DNA of 64,000 bases from positions 124,001-188,000 of the forward strand of contig PXQV01000014.1 of NCBI GenBank assembly GCA_003021175.1, in the 5' to 3' direction. The DNA comes from Halobacteriales archaeon QH_7_66_36 (GTDB taxonomy: Archaea; Halobacteriota; Halobacteria; Halobacteriales; Haloarculaceae). The first letter of the stretch is position 1; every line of letters begins with the position of its first letter. The notes below the pieces were generated by a model, which saw only the letters and a program-made list of their open reading frames with translations, did not search any database and was not told the origin of the DNA. This document shows, one piece after another, positions 1 to 8,217 of the stretch. A program made the position numbers and the translations under genes.

Positions 1-481
1 CCTTGTACGCGCCCGTGAAGTAGACGCGCAGCATGTGGAGGAACACCGCCGCGACCATCACCTGTGCCGACCAGCGGTGGAGGCTTCGGAGGAAGAAGCC
101 GAACCGGAGGTCGGTCATGATGAACGTGATGGAGTTGTACGCCGTGCTCGGGTCACCGGTGGTCGCCGGGCTGTAGTAGAAGCCCAACAGCGCCCCGGAG
201 ATGGCGGCGACGATGTACGCGATGGTACTGAAGCTCCCCAGCGCGTACAGGGGGTACCAGTACCAGAACTTGTTGTCGAGGTTGTACTGTTCGGTGTGGC
301 TCTTCGGCATCTGCATGTTGACCTTGTAGTACAGGTTCTCGAGGATCTCGAGGTAGTCAACGATGCGCAGCCGCTTGTCGAGCCACAGCAACACCGTGAG
401 GTAGGTGGTCTCGATGGGCGTGAGATCGCGCTCCTTCATCCACCCTTCGTGGTCGTGTTCGTCCTTGCGTTCTAAGCTCAT
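1..481 (-). CDS. cytochrome b N-terminal domain protein (partial, runs off left edge)
   Basis: Cytochrome b core subunit of a bc1/b6f-type quinol oxidoreductase, which passes quinol electrons to haem b and the Rieske centre in the membrane. The reading frame opens with ATG at 481 and stays open to base 1, giving about 160 residues. It shows a charged amphipathic N-terminus, a first membrane span, and a second span with the paired haem ligands His-X13-His (HRWSAQ...FLH), the hallmark of the cytochrome b family. It lies 48 bases after the Rieske gene and is the fourth gene of the operon starting at 2318. The C-terminal half, or the separate subunit that completes it in many haloarchaea, must lie outside the window. 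Confidence 0.93.
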   Translation of the reverse strand, partial: MSLERKDEHDHEGWMKERDLTPIETTYLTVLLWLDKRLRIVDYLEILENLYYKVNMQMPKSHTEQYNLDNKFWYWYPLYALGSFSTIAYIVAAISGALLGFYYSPATTGDPSTAYNSITFIMTDLRFGFFLRSLHRWSAQVMVAAVFLHMLRVYFTGAYK

Positions 482-529
482 CTGTCGACCCTCCGTCCGC
501 CGCTGTTCGTACTCTCGTGCTCCATCCTC

Positions 530-1372
530 TTATTCCTCCGGTCGCGGCAGGGCGACGAACGACTTCTCCACCGGCTGGAAGGGGTTGTACACCGACTGGT
601 GACACTGACAGTACACCCGGTCCTCGCCGCCGAACTTCGCCGACCCCTCGTACGCCTTGAAGCCGGGGACACAGCAGAAGTGGGTACACTTGTCGAGCCA
701 CGCCATGAAGCCGTCCTCGGTGGCGGCGGCCATGAACTCATTTTCCGCCGCCAGCTCTTCGATCTTCGTGGAGCGGAGCACCTGCACCGGCATCGTGGAC
801 TGCGGCTCGACGTCCTTCGAGCGCCACGTCGCCATCGCGGGCTTGCCCAGCCCGCTCTTGCCGATGCCGTTGCCCCACTCCTCGTAATCGTCGAACATGT
901 CGACGGTGAGCTTGTCACCGGCGTCGATGTCGGACATCCAGCCGTAGGTGTCGCCCGAGGAGGCCCGCAGGAAGTTGTCCTGTTCCTCGCCGGGGCGGAC
1001 GCCCGGATACGTCTGGACGCCACAGTACTGGAACCACTGCGAGGAGTAGGTAACGCCGCCGATTTCGGTCTCGGCGACCTGCACCGTCTTCCCGCCTTCG
1101 GTCGTCTCCTTCACCTCTGGCCAGACGCCCTTCAGTTCGTCACCCTCGATGGTGAGCGGAACGATGGGCATCCCGCGCGGCGCGGGGCCGTCGATGTTCT
1201 CGATGGCCACGTACTGGGTGATACCACCGCCTGCACCGCTCGACGAGGTCGCTGTGCCGAGCGCGGCCGCCGCGCCCGTCCCGACGCTCGCGAGCGTCGC
1301 GGAGCCGACGACGCCCTTCACGAAGCGACGGCGTCCCGATTCGGTCGGATACTTGTCTTCGTCTGCTGGCAT
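530..1372 (-). CDS. Rieske iron-sulfur protein of the quinol:halocyanin oxidoreductase
   Basis: 280-residue Rieske [2Fe-2S] protein that accepts electrons from quinol at the outer membrane face. The cluster motifs are CTHFCC (residues 229-234) and CQCH (255-258): Cys229, His231, Cys255 and His258 bind the cluster, and Cys234/Cys257 form the usual disulfide. The N-terminus carries a twin-arginine signal (RRRFVKG, about residues 14-20) followed by a hydrophobic stretch, so it is exported folded and anchored. I chose ATG 1372 over the longer upstream ATG because it overlaps the preceding stop codon (TAATG), showing translational coupling. The long linker before the cluster domain (about residues 60-220) is typical of halophilic members. 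Confidence 0.95.
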   Translation of the reverse strand: MPADEDKYPTESGRRRFVKGVVGSATLASVGTGAAAALGTATSSSGAGGGITQYVAIENIDGPAPRGMPIVPLTIEGDELKGVWPEVKETTEGGKTVQVAETEIGGVTYSSQWFQYCGVQTYPGVRPGEEQDNFLRASSGDTYGWMSDIDAGDKLTVDMFDDYEEWGNGIGKSGLGKPAMATWRSKDVEPQSTMPVQVLRSTKIEELAAENEFMAAATEDGFMAWLDKCTHFCCVPGFKAYEGSAKFGGEDRVYCQCHQSVYNPFQPVEKSFVALPRPEE

Positions 1373-1758
1373 TATTTCTTGTAGTAGGGGTAGACCGCTC
1401 GTTTCACTGTCTCCCAGGCGTCGTCGCCCAACTGCGTGCCGTCCATGTCCTCTTCGCGGATGTACAGGTCCTCCCACTTCCGACGGCGCTTCTTCACGAT
1501 CATCACGTCCGGGAGGAACTCCTTCCGATAGAGAAGCATAATAAAAGCGAGGTCGATGAGAATCGCCGCGAGCAGCGCGCCGAGGAACATGTTCCCGAAC
1601 TCGGAGAACCCCCAGCCGGCGACCAGTCCGTAGGTGAACAGCCCGATGAAGATCACTTCAAGCACCGTCAGCAGGACGATGCCGATGGCCGCGGCGGTCG
1701 ATTCGCGGGCCGGCTCGTACCGATGGATGTCGCCGTAGGTGTTGTTACCGGAGCTCAT
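1372..1758 (-). CDS. small membrane protein of the bc1-like operon
   Basis: 128-residue protein with two adjacent hydrophobic spans (about residues 23-72) and a charged, basic C-terminal tail rich in Lys/Arg and aromatic residues. It sits between the halocyanin and Rieske genes, overlapping both (4 bases upstream, 1 base downstream), so it is co-translated with the complex. I recognise the position as one occupied by a conserved haloarchaeal membrane protein but cannot name a function. A role as an accessory or anchoring subunit of the quinol:halocyanin oxidoreductase is inference from context only. Confidence 0.88.
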   Translation of the reverse strand: MSSGNNTYGDIHRYEPARESTAAAIGIVLLTVLEVIFIGLFTYGLVAGWGFSEFGNMFLGALLAAILIDLAFIMLLYRKEFLPDVMIVKKRRRKWEDLYIREEDMDGTQLGDDAWETVKRAVYPYYKK

Positions 1759-2318
1759 CTGTTTCCTCCACTCGCGTGCGATGATTCACCGTACTTCAGC
1801 AGGAAGAACGTGAACATCAGCGACACCAAGATGGCGAGGATCGTCGCGATGCCGACGAAGTGCGCCTGAATCGGCACGCCCATGTGCTCGGGGTCGAGTT
1901 CGCCGCCGCCGCCCGAGGACGGAGCCTGCCCCGACTCGTTCACGACGACCGTGCCGACCATCCCAGCGCCCTTGTGCGGGGCACAGAAGTACTGGTACTC
2001 CCCCTTCGTTTCGAAGGTGTGGCTGTGCTCGTGGTCCGTGTCGTACAGGTCGCCGGCGCCGCCTTCGGTTCCCTCCCAGTTCGCGTCGTCTGGCTGTGAC
2101 TCGACGACGATGTTGTGGCCGTCGGACTCCCAGACGAAGTTGACGGTGTCGCCCGGCTTGACGTACACCGTCTCCGGGTCGAAGACGAGGTTGCCGCCCG
2201 GACCGACGACGACCTCTTTCGTCGTTTGGGCTGCTGCGGACCCGGAGGCGCTCACGGCCCCCGCAGCGGCCGTGGCTCCACCCGCAGTTCGCAGGAAATC
2301 CCGTCTCTTCATGAACAC
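1755..2318 (-). CDS. halocyanin (type 1 copper protein), membrane anchored, first gene of the respiratory operon
   Basis: 187-residue blue-copper protein, probable electron acceptor of the Rieske/cytochrome b complex. A twin-arginine signal (KRRDFLRT) and Ala-rich segment lead into a plastocyanin-like domain with copper ligands His in GHNIVV, then Cys, His and Met in YFCAPHKGAGM. An extra C-terminal transmembrane span (about residues 152-172) tethers it to the membrane, unlike soluble halocyanins. ATG 2318 lies 26 bases from a TATA box at 2340-2348, which fits a leaderless mRNA; an in-frame ATG at 2312 is the alternative. Its stop overlaps the next gene by 4 bases. Confidence 0.95.
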   Translation of the reverse strand: MFMKRRDFLRTAGGATAAAGAVSASGSAAAQTTKEVVVGPGGNLVFDPETVYVKPGDTVNFVWESDGHNIVVESQPDDANWEGTEGGAGDLYDTDHEHSHTFETKGEYQYFCAPHKGAGMVGTVVVNESGQAPSSGGGGELDPEHMGVPIQAHFVGIATILAILVSLMFTFFLLKYGESSHASGGNR

Positions 2319-2339
2319 TCACCACTCGGGACCGTCGGC

Positions 2340-2348
2340 GTATAAATT
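2340..2348 (-). promoter_or_regulatory. TATA box of the halocyanin/Rieske/cytochrome b operon
   Basis: On the minus strand the sequence reads atttatac, centred about 26 bases before the halocyanin ATG at 2318. That spacing places transcription start at or next to the ATG, so a leaderless transcript is expected. Confidence 0.7.
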
Positions 2349-2418
2349 CTCCGAAGCGCCCACTCCCCACCGGTGTTATTGGCCGAATCCGGAAGCACAG
2401 CGACGGGCCGATTGGCGG

Positions 2419-3231
2419 CTACGCGTCGGCCCGCTCGTCCGCCTGCTCGGCACCACCGTTACCCTCCAGTTCGGGGCTCTCGCGGGCACTCTCGGGGAGG
2501 AATTCCGGTCGGTCGCCGTCCTCCAACCCGACGGCTCGCAGCCGGTTGCGGTACTCCTCCGCCCGGAACCGGTCGGAGAGACGGGCGTTCGCCACGGTGA
2601 AGAAGAGCACACCGCCCGAGACCAGAAACAGCAGGCCGACGGTGCCGGCGATGACGCCGATGTCGCCGGCCACGAGCGCCGCGCCGGCGAGGACGACGCC
2701 AGACAGAAACAGCGCCCCGGCGATCACCTGCACCATCAGGTTGCCGAACTCGCCGGAGCCCTCCGGCACGTCCATGGGGCTGGGGAGGAGATCCGTCTCC
2801 GGCATCTCCGGGGCGTCGTACTCCTCCATCGAGCAGAGCGCGACCGACGGCTTCACGTCTCGGAGGACGGTGCCCATCCCCTCTATCGAGCCGTCGCCGT
2901 ACACCACGGCGTACCCCTCGTCGGAGTAGGCGACGATTCTGTCCGGGTTCGAGAGCCGTTCCACGCGGGCGAACACGTCTCGCCGGAGGACGCGCGTCTT
3001 CACGTCAGCCTCGATGCGGTCGAGCAGCGCCTCGCCGGTGATCCACGTCTCGGGGTCGAACGCCGCCTCCCACTCGTCGGGCGACATCGCCGCCATGTCC
3101 GACGGGCCGAAGTTCTCGAAGTCGTACTGCTCCTCGACCTGTCGGCGGAGCTGCTCGGTCGTGAGCTCCTCGGGGTCGTCCTCGGACCCGGTCTCGTCGC
3201 CTGCCTGCAGTTCCTCCGACGAGTCGACCAT
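2419..3231 (-). CDS. haloarchaeal membrane protein of unknown function, next to the respiratory operon
   Basis: 270-residue protein with an acidic N-terminus (MVDSSEELQ), a soluble domain containing a PDEWEAAFDPE segment, then two closely spaced hydrophobic spans (about residues 175-225) and a charged C-terminal tail. I do not recognise a catalytic motif. Start ATG 3231 is preferred to the upstream ATG at 3267, because the extra 12 residues are Cys/Gly-rich and unlike haloarchaeal proteins, and a T-rich TATA-like stretch (3254-3262) lies about 27 bases upstream. Proximity to the bc1-like operon suggests, but does not show, a link to respiration. Confidence 0.85.
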   Translation of the reverse strand: MVDSSEELQAGDETGSEDDPEELTTEQLRRQVEEQYDFENFGPSDMAAMSPDEWEAAFDPETWITGEALLDRIEADVKTRVLRRDVFARVERLSNPDRIVAYSDEGYAVVYGDGSIEGMGTVLRDVKPSVALCSMEEYDAPEMPETDLLPSPMDVPEGSGEFGNLMVQVIAGALFLSGVVLAGAALVAGDIGVIAGTVGLLFLVSGGVLFFTVANARLSDRFRAEEYRNRLRAVGLEDGDRPEFLPESARESPELEGNGGAEQADERADA

Positions 3232-3406
3232 CGTCGAGACGTACACTCGGCACCCGCAAAAGCCCACCGTTCACTGAGCCCGCCGCCCCACCGGCGGACA
3301 GGCCGCAGTCCTACCCTCGGTCCTTCGGTCGTATCACCGGGTTCTCGGGTATCCATGCCGCCCACCGCTCGGCGTCTCCCTCCGTCCACACGAGGATCGC
3401 GTAGAG

Positions 3407-3889
3407 TCAAGCGGCGAGAAAGAAAGCCACGAGGCTCGGAACGGTCGGTATCAGGTCCGTCAGGGACCGCCTGCCGGCGGGACCGTACACCGTCACCAGA
3501 CCGCCGTAGGCGACAGGATAGAGGACGAGCGGCCCGGCGACGCTCGCTAGCCCGGCGAAGACGGGGTTGAGCATGGGCCCACCGTAGCCACGCATCGTCA
3601 AGACCCCGAGGATCCCTCCGCTGACGACACCGGCAACCGCTCCGACTAATCGCCGGATAGCGCGGGCGTCTGGTCCGGTCGCCGTCGAGACCGCACCGAC
3701 AGCTCCGAACGCGAACAATGCCCAGCACGTCACACACCAGATCCCCAACACGCCGGCGAGCACCACGACGTTCGTCGCTCTCGACCGGCGCTCGAACAGG
3801 CGGAACGCACTCCACGGCGAGGCGTCGCCGAGTCCGTCATCGATCTCGCCGGTCGCGGCAGTATCGCGCCCTTCGTCGTCGGCTACCAT
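3407..3889 (-). CDS. hypothetical four-span membrane protein
   Basis: 160-residue integral membrane protein with an acidic cytoplasmic N-terminus of about 35 residues and four hydrophobic segments (about residues 38-62, 82-100, 107-130 and 145-160). A short GGPMLNPVFAG segment connects spans 2 and 3. There are no recognisable catalytic or cofactor motifs. The gene runs leftward; the 175 bases between it and the next leftward gene hold no feature I can support. Function unknown. Confidence 0.75.
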   Translation of the reverse strand: MVADDEGRDTAATGEIDDGLGDASPWSAFRLFERRSRATNVVVLAGVLGIWCVTCWALFAFGAVGAVSTATGPDARAIRRLVGAVAGVVSGGILGVLTMRGYGGPMLNPVFAGLASVAGPLVLYPVAYGGLVTVYGPAGRRSLTDLIPTVPSLVAFFLAA

Positions 3890-4006
3890 CTGTGGGTAGA
3901 CGTTCGAGATGCGCCTCCCGAATATTGCTTTTACCGTAGCGCTCCGAATCCGGCCGCAGTTCCGACTCCGGCACCCCTAAACGCGCTTCCTCCGTACCAC
4001 CTGCCG

Positions 4007-4504
4007 ATGGTCGCCGATGGGGTCGTCGCCACGCTCGTCGCCGTCTCGGTGTCGGTCAGTCTCCCCTGTTTCCTCTACGGCGCGTGGATCATGATCGACA
4101 ACGACCCCGTGACGTGGGGCGTCCTCACGTGGCATCTGAAGTATATCCTCACCGGACTGGTGTTGACGACGGTGCCGCTGGTCGGCTGGATGATCCCGCG
4201 CCTGTTCGGGCTACAGGGGCACTCGGCGCAGTTCGGTGGCTACGCCGTCCTCCACGCCTTCGTCGGGTCGACCGCCTACGCGTTCCTCGCGTTCGGCTTC
4301 ACCGGCATCGTCCGCGTCTTCCGCGCGAAGTACGAGCACGACCTGTACCACGACTACGACCGAGACCTGTTGCTCGACGAGATCGGCGGCGACCGGATGG
4401 ACCACTGGCGCTCGCGGCTCCGCGTCGGCGTCTTCGGCTACACCTTCTTCTGGATCCTCGCGTGGCTCACCGGACTCACCCGGTACGCGATCCGGTATCT
4501 GTGA
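4007..4504 (+). CDS. four-span membrane protein with histidines near the spans
   Basis: 165 residues with four predicted membrane spans (about 7-28, 42-62, 78-103, 143-162). His residues flank or lie in the spans (WHLKY before span 2, VLHAFVG in span 3), a pattern that could fit haem binding as in small cytochrome b-type membrane proteins, but there is no diagnostic motif. A TATA-like cctaaacg at 3976-3983 lies 27 bases before the ATG. The 3' end overlaps the convergent NUDIX gene by 29 bases. Placement close to the quinol oxidoreductase operon makes a respiratory role plausible. Confidence 0.82.
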   Translation: MVADGVVATLVAVSVSVSLPCFLYGAWIMIDNDPVTWGVLTWHLKYILTGLVLTTVPLVGWMIPRLFGLQGHSAQFGGYAVLHAFVGSTAYAFLAFGFTGIVRVFRAKYEHDLYHDYDRDLLLDEIGGDRMDHWRSRLRVGVFGYTFFWILAWLTGLTRYAIRYL

Positions 4505-4979
4505 CAGCACCTCGGCGCGAAGCAGCGCGCTCGGCGTCAGCGAGCAGGTCGAACAGGCCGGTCGGAGAACACGGCTCCGAACCCGACCGGAGTTCGGCCG
4601 GCGTGTGCCACGTGGCGGTCCGTGTCTCCTCATCGCTTGCTTCCTCGACAGTGAGCCGCTCACGCTGATACGGTTCGTCCGCGACGAACGCAACCTCGTA
4701 GACGAAACTCACCTCGTGGCCCGGCGTTCCGGCGAACTCGTAGACGTTCTCCGTGACGCCGAGCAGTTCGACCGGCTCCACCTCGTAGTCCGTCTCCTCG
4801 CGGAACTCCCGGACCACCGCCTCGTGGCTGTGTTCCCCGAACTCGATGCCGCCGCCGATAGGGCGATAGAACGGCTCGTCGCCGGTCGTGTACCGCTCGA
4901 CGAGCAGTTCGTCGCCGCGTCGAGGGATGCCGACCGTGTGTGCGCGGGGACGGCGCGCTGCGGAGTCGGTCACCCCCAC
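4476..4979 (-). CDS. NUDIX hydrolase
   Basis: 167-residue NUDIX-fold pyrophosphohydrolase that would cleave a nucleoside diphosphate linked to another group. The NUDIX box (G-X5-E-X7-REUXEEXGU) is visible starting GGGIEFGEHSHEA and ending REFREETDYEV. The N-terminus has the usual beta-strand lead (HTVGIPRRGDELLVERY). Its start overlaps the end of the endonuclease III gene by 10 bases, so the two are co-transcribed; a base-damage or nucleotide-pool sanitising role alongside Nth is reasonable inference, but substrate cannot be predicted from the box. The C-terminal 30 residues are low-complexity and overlap a convergent gene. Confidence 0.92.
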   Translation of the reverse strand: MGVTDSAARRPRAHTVGIPRRGDELLVERYTTGDEPFYRPIGGGIEFGEHSHEAVVREFREETDYEVEPVELLGVTENVYEFAGTPGHEVSFVYEVAFVADEPYQRERLTVEEASDEETRTATWHTPAELRSGSEPCSPTGLFDLLADAERAASRRGAVTDTGSRTG

Positions 4980-5656
4980 GCCTCGCCGCTCGCGAGGTCG
5001 ACCTCGCTGTCGCCTCGCTCAGACGGACAGATGTCCGCCAGCCGGCAGTCCTCGCAGTCGGGACTCCGTGCGGTGCAGGTGTCGCGGCCGTATTCGATGA
5101 GCAGGTGGGTGTACTCCTTCCACTCGGCTTCCGGGATGACGCCCATCAGGGCCGACTCGATGGCCTCCGGGCGCTCCTCGTCGGTGAGTCCGAGCCGCCG
5201 CGAGATGCGCTGGACGTGCGTGTCGACGACGATACCCTCCGTCAGATCGTGGCCGTGCTGGAGCACGACGTTCGCCGTCTTTCGCCCGACCCCCGGCAAG
5301 TCCGTGAGCGCGCTCATCGTGTCCGGCACCTCGCCGTCGTGTTCCTCGACGAGGATCTCGCCGATACCCTTCAGATAGCCGGCCTTGTTGTTGTGAAACG
5401 TGATGCCGTAGATATCCTCCGCGAGCTGTTCTTCCGTCGCGTCGGCGTACGCCTCGGGAGAGTCGTACTGCTCGAATAGGTCGGCCGTCACCTCGTTGAC
5501 GCGCTCGTCGGTGCACTGCGCCGAGAGCACGACCGCGACCAGCAGTTCGAGTCGCGTAGAGAAGTTCAGCGAGATCGACGGCTCCGGATACGCCTCGTAG
5601 AGTCGGTCGATGACCTCGACCGCCTGCGCTTCGCGCGTGTCCAGCGGGGTTCCCAT
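4970..5656 (-). CDS. nth: endonuclease III
   Basis: 228-residue DNA glycosylase/AP lyase of base-excision repair, removing oxidised pyrimidines. The helix-hairpin-helix LPGVGRKTANVVL carries the catalytic Lys, followed by the catalytic Asp in VDTHVQRISRRLGL. A C-terminal [4Fe-4S] loop has the exact spacing Cys-X6-Cys-X2-Cys-X5-Cys (Cys194, 201, 204, 210). I chose ATG 5656 (MGTPLDTREAQ) because the in-frame extension to 5917 runs into an intergenic repeat element and is not protein-like. The downstream NUDIX gene overlaps its end. Confidence 0.97.
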   Translation of the reverse strand: MGTPLDTREAQAVEVIDRLYEAYPEPSISLNFSTRLELLVAVVLSAQCTDERVNEVTADLFEQYDSPEAYADATEEQLAEDIYGITFHNNKAGYLKGIGEILVEEHDGEVPDTMSALTDLPGVGRKTANVVLQHGHDLTEGIVVDTHVQRISRRLGLTDEERPEAIESALMGVIPEAEWKEYTHLLIEYGRDTCTARSPDCEDCRLADICPSERGDSEVDLASGEAWG

Positions 5657-6011
5657 GTCCCAGTTTCGGGGACCGCGGGGGCATAATTCCCCGCGTCTCG
5701 GTGACGGCCCGGTCGTACCGTCAGACCGCTCCCGTTCGTCCGTGCGGGCGGTGTTCAGATACGCGGGTCGTCGCTCGGCCGAGAAACTGCGGTGGGTGGG
5801 ACTGAAAGGGGCCGGTCGCTGCGGGAAGCCCGACGACGCAAGCACCGTAAGCCGACCGAAGGGAGGCTGCGGAGCGCAGCGAGGCGCGCGACCGCAGCGA
5901 CCGGGGGCTTTCTCCACCCTGTTGCTGGCTCCTCCAACTGAATCACGGTTAGCTGAACACTACCCCTGTGCGGGCCGCAACGTTCACCACAGCGACGATG
6001 AACGAACGACT
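5657..6011. other. 355-base intergenic region holding repeat copy A
   Basis: No gene between the divergent nth and membrane-protein genes. About half is occupied by repeat copy A (5749-5918). The remainder near 5930-6011 contains the probable promoter of the rightward gene, but I see no convincing TATA box. Confidence 0.6.
5749..5918 (+). repeat. intergenic repeat family 1, copy A
   Basis: A roughly 170-base element that starts gtgttcagat, contains the block gcggtgggtgggactgaaag followed by gggcc, then a hypervariable middle, and closes gggggctttctccacc. The same order of blocks recurs inverted at 18503-18676 (copy B), and a more diverged version lies at 8306-8515 (copy C). The middle has a perfect hairpin GCTGCG/CGCAGC with a three-base loop (5866-5880). 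Similarity between A and B is visible by eye over nearly the whole length. No terminal inverted repeats or target duplications were identified. Confidence 0.75.
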
Positions 6012-6557
6012 ATGAGCAGCCGTCACGCCGCGTGGACGCCCCGCTTCGGGACCGTCCGGGCGCTCGTCCTCTACGGGCTACTCGCGCTCGTCGTGCGGCG
6101 CGGAGACGCCGCCTTCCGGGAGACGCTACGGACCGTGTTCGGGGTGAGCGAGGCAACTGCCGACCAAGCGGTGTTCTGGGCGCTCGTCGTCGTCGGTCTC
6201 GTCGTCGCCGTCGAGACGCGCCGACAGGCCGGCTCGGAGCCGACGTTCACGCTGAAGGCCGCCCGCCAGAAGTATCTCGAATCTCGGGTGCCGACCCCCG
6301 CGCTGTTCGCGGGGTATCTCATCCTGCTCGCCGCCAGCGGCTACGTCGCGCTGTTCGCGAGGGACGTGTTCTTCGCGCGACTCGACAACGCACTGCTCGT
6401 GGTTCGTCGCGTCGCGGAGTCGGGCGACCCCGGCTCCTTTTCGGTCGAGGCGCTCGTCTTCGGCGCGGCGTTCGTCGTCGGTGCGGTCGCGTTCGCCCAC
6501 GCCGCCGACCGGGTGCTGCTGGCCGGGATCAGAAAACTCGTCGCCGCTCGGCGGTGA
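6012..6557 (+). CDS. hypothetical four-span membrane protein
   Basis: 181 residues with four predicted spans (about 14-30, 49-66, 97-116 and 144-168) separated by basic loops (RRQAGSEPTF; ARQKYLESRV). No motif I can assign to a family. Start ATG 6012 is the first in-frame Met after repeat copy A; the long upstream extension in the same frame consists of translated repeat DNA and is rejected. Ends 16 bases before the convergent acyl-CoA dehydrogenase gene. Confidence 0.78.
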   Translation: MSSRHAAWTPRFGTVRALVLYGLLALVVRRGDAAFRETLRTVFGVSEATADQAVFWALVVVGLVVAVETRRQAGSEPTFTLKAARQKYLESRVPTPALFAGYLILLAASGYVALFARDVFFARLDNALLVVRRVAESGDPGSFSVEALVFGAAFVVGAVAFAHAADRVLLAGIRKLVAARR

Positions 6558-6572
6558 CAGTCGGCGCGGGCG

Positions 6573-7712
6573 TTACAGCCCGAGTTCCCGCCCGACGACG
6601 AGGTGCTGAATCTCGCTGGTTCCTTCGCCGATCTCCATGAGCTTGGCGTCGCGGTAGAAGCGCTGCGGGGCGAAGTCGGTCGTGTAGCCGTAGCCGCCGT
6701 GGACCTGCACGGCGTCCTCGGCCACCTCGCGGGCTATCTCGGAGGCGTCGAGTTTCGCGAGCGAGGAGATGCGGGTCACGTCCTCGCCGGCGTCGTACTG
6801 CGTCGCGGCCTTGTGGGTGAGCAGGCGAGCGCGCTCTATCTTCCGGTCCATGTCGACCACCATGTCGCGGACGGCGTCGAACTTCCCGATCGGTCGGCCG
6901 AACTGCTCGCGCTCGGTGGCGTACCCCTTCGCCGCCTCGTAGGCACCCTGTGCGAGACCGGTCGACAGCGCCGCGATGGAGATGCGACCGCCGTTGAGCG
7001 TCTTCTTCGTCTGCGTCCAGCCGTCGCCCTCATCGCCGAGCAGTCGGTCCTCGGGGACGCGCACGCCGTCGAGCTTGATCTCGCAGGTGGGCGAGGCGTT
7101 GAGCCCCATCTTGTCCCACACCTCGACGACCTCGAAGCCGTCGTCGTCGGGGTCAACGATGAACGTGGAGATGCCGCCGTAGCCGGCGTCGGGGTCGGTG
7201 ACCGACTTCACGAGCACGGAGTTGGCGACGTTCGCGTTCGTGATGAACTGCTTCGTGCCGTCGATGACGTACTCGTCGCCCTCCTTCCGGGCCATCGTGT
7301 CCATGTCGCTGGCGTCCGACCCGGAGGAGGGTTCGGTGAGCGCCCACGCGCCCATCGCCTCGCCGCGGGCCAACGGCTCGGCCCACCGCTCCTTCTGCTC
7401 GGCCGTGCCGAACATGACGATAGGCATCAGCCCGAGCGAGGTGTGGGCGACGTACGAGAGCCCGATGGCACCCGAGACGCGGCCCAGCTCCTCGGCGACC
7501 AGCGCGTACATCAGATAGTCGCCGCCGGCCCCGTCGTGCTCCTCGGGAGCCGGCACGCCCATCAGATCCAGTTGGCCGAATTCCTCGAACACGGACTCCG
7601 GAAAGCGGTGTTCGTCTTCGATCTCTTGGGCGATCGGCGCGATCTCTGCTTCACAAAACTCCCGGACCGTGTCGCGGATCATGCGGTGCTCGTTCGGGAG
7701 GTCGAAATCCAT
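6573..7712 (-). CDS. acyl-CoA dehydrogenase
   Basis: 379-residue flavoprotein that introduces a trans double bond into acyl-CoA and passes electrons to ETF. Full-length family architecture: N-terminal helical domain (starting MDFDLPNEHRMIRDTVREF), middle beta domain with the FAD-contacting WALTEPSSGSDAS segment, and a C-terminal helical domain with QVHGGYGYTTDF and the catalytic Glu in the GEGTSEIQ motif. Length matches short-/branched-chain members. It stands alone, with no beta-oxidation partner in the window, so chain-length preference cannot be judged. Confidence 0.96.
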   Translation of the reverse strand: MDFDLPNEHRMIRDTVREFCEAEIAPIAQEIEDEHRFPESVFEEFGQLDLMGVPAPEEHDGAGGDYLMYALVAEELGRVSGAIGLSYVAHTSLGLMPIVMFGTAEQKERWAEPLARGEAMGAWALTEPSSGSDASDMDTMARKEGDEYVIDGTKQFITNANVANSVLVKSVTDPDAGYGGISTFIVDPDDDGFEVVEVWDKMGLNASPTCEIKLDGVRVPEDRLLGDEGDGWTQTKKTLNGGRISIAALSTGLAQGAYEAAKGYATEREQFGRPIGKFDAVRDMVVDMDRKIERARLLTHKAATQYDAGEDVTRISSLAKLDASEIAREVAEDAVQVHGGYGYTTDFAPQRFYRDAKLMEIGEGTSEIQHLVVGRELGL

Positions 7713-7779
7713 ACACTACCCTTCGGCCACGCCGACATAAGCGGTTCGCAAATTTCGCCGCGGCCGCCGAGTCGCCCGC

Positions 7780-8217
7780 TCAGTACGAGTCGTCGCCGCC
7801 ACCGGAGGTCGCGGTGTCGTCGCCCGCCCCGGACGACTCGCCGACGTTGAGCGTCCCGACCATGTCGGCACTCCGATGTGGGTCACAGTAGTAGTCGTAC
7901 GTTCCCGTCGTCTTGAACGTGTGCTCAACCGTGTAGCCCTCGTCGTGCGTGGTCGTGCCAGTCCCTTCCCAGTTCGCGCCGTCCGGCTGTGACGCGACCG
8001 TGACGGTGTGGCCGCCCGACTGCCACTCCCACCGGACGGTCGTGCCGGGAGCGACTGTCGCCTCCGCCGGTGCGAACCGGAGTTCGCCGCCGGGCGCGAC
8101 GTCGACGACCAGTCCGGCCGTGTCGTCGCTGTCGGAACCACCGGTACACCCCGCGAGCGTCGCTATCCCAGCCGTGCCGAGCGCGCGGAGCGCTCGTCGT
8201 CGTGTTATCTGTCGCAT
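7780..8217 (-). CDS. halocyanin lipoprotein
   Basis: 145-residue blue-copper protein. The N-terminus combines twin-arginine residues (RRRALRALG) with a lipobox (LAGC), so it should be exported by Tat and lipid-anchored. The copper site is complete: His in GGHTVTV and Cys/His/Met in YYCDPHRSADM. A Gly/Ser/Asp-rich tail ends the protein. ATG 8217 is chosen because it places the signal at the extreme N-terminus; the longer in-frame ORF extends into the intergenic repeat. It stands alone, so its redox partner is unknown. Confidence 0.93.
   Translation of the reverse strand: MRQITRRRALRALGTAGIATLAGCTGGSDSDDTAGLVVDVAPGGELRFAPAEATVAPGTTVRWEWQSGGHTVTVASQPDGANWEGTGTTTHDEGYTVEHTFKTTGTYDYYCDPHRSADMVGTLNVGESSGAGDDTATSGGGDDSY

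Noticed and set aside
1882-3570. 562-codon plus-strand ORF
   Set aside because: Antisense to halocyanin and the DUF membrane protein; no start signals or family features.
4970-5917. Extended start of endonuclease III (and the similar extension of the MinD gene from 18502)
   Set aside because: The extra residues are translated repeat copies A and B; the real starts at 5656 and 18727 give correct family lengths and, for MinD, a well-spaced TATA box.
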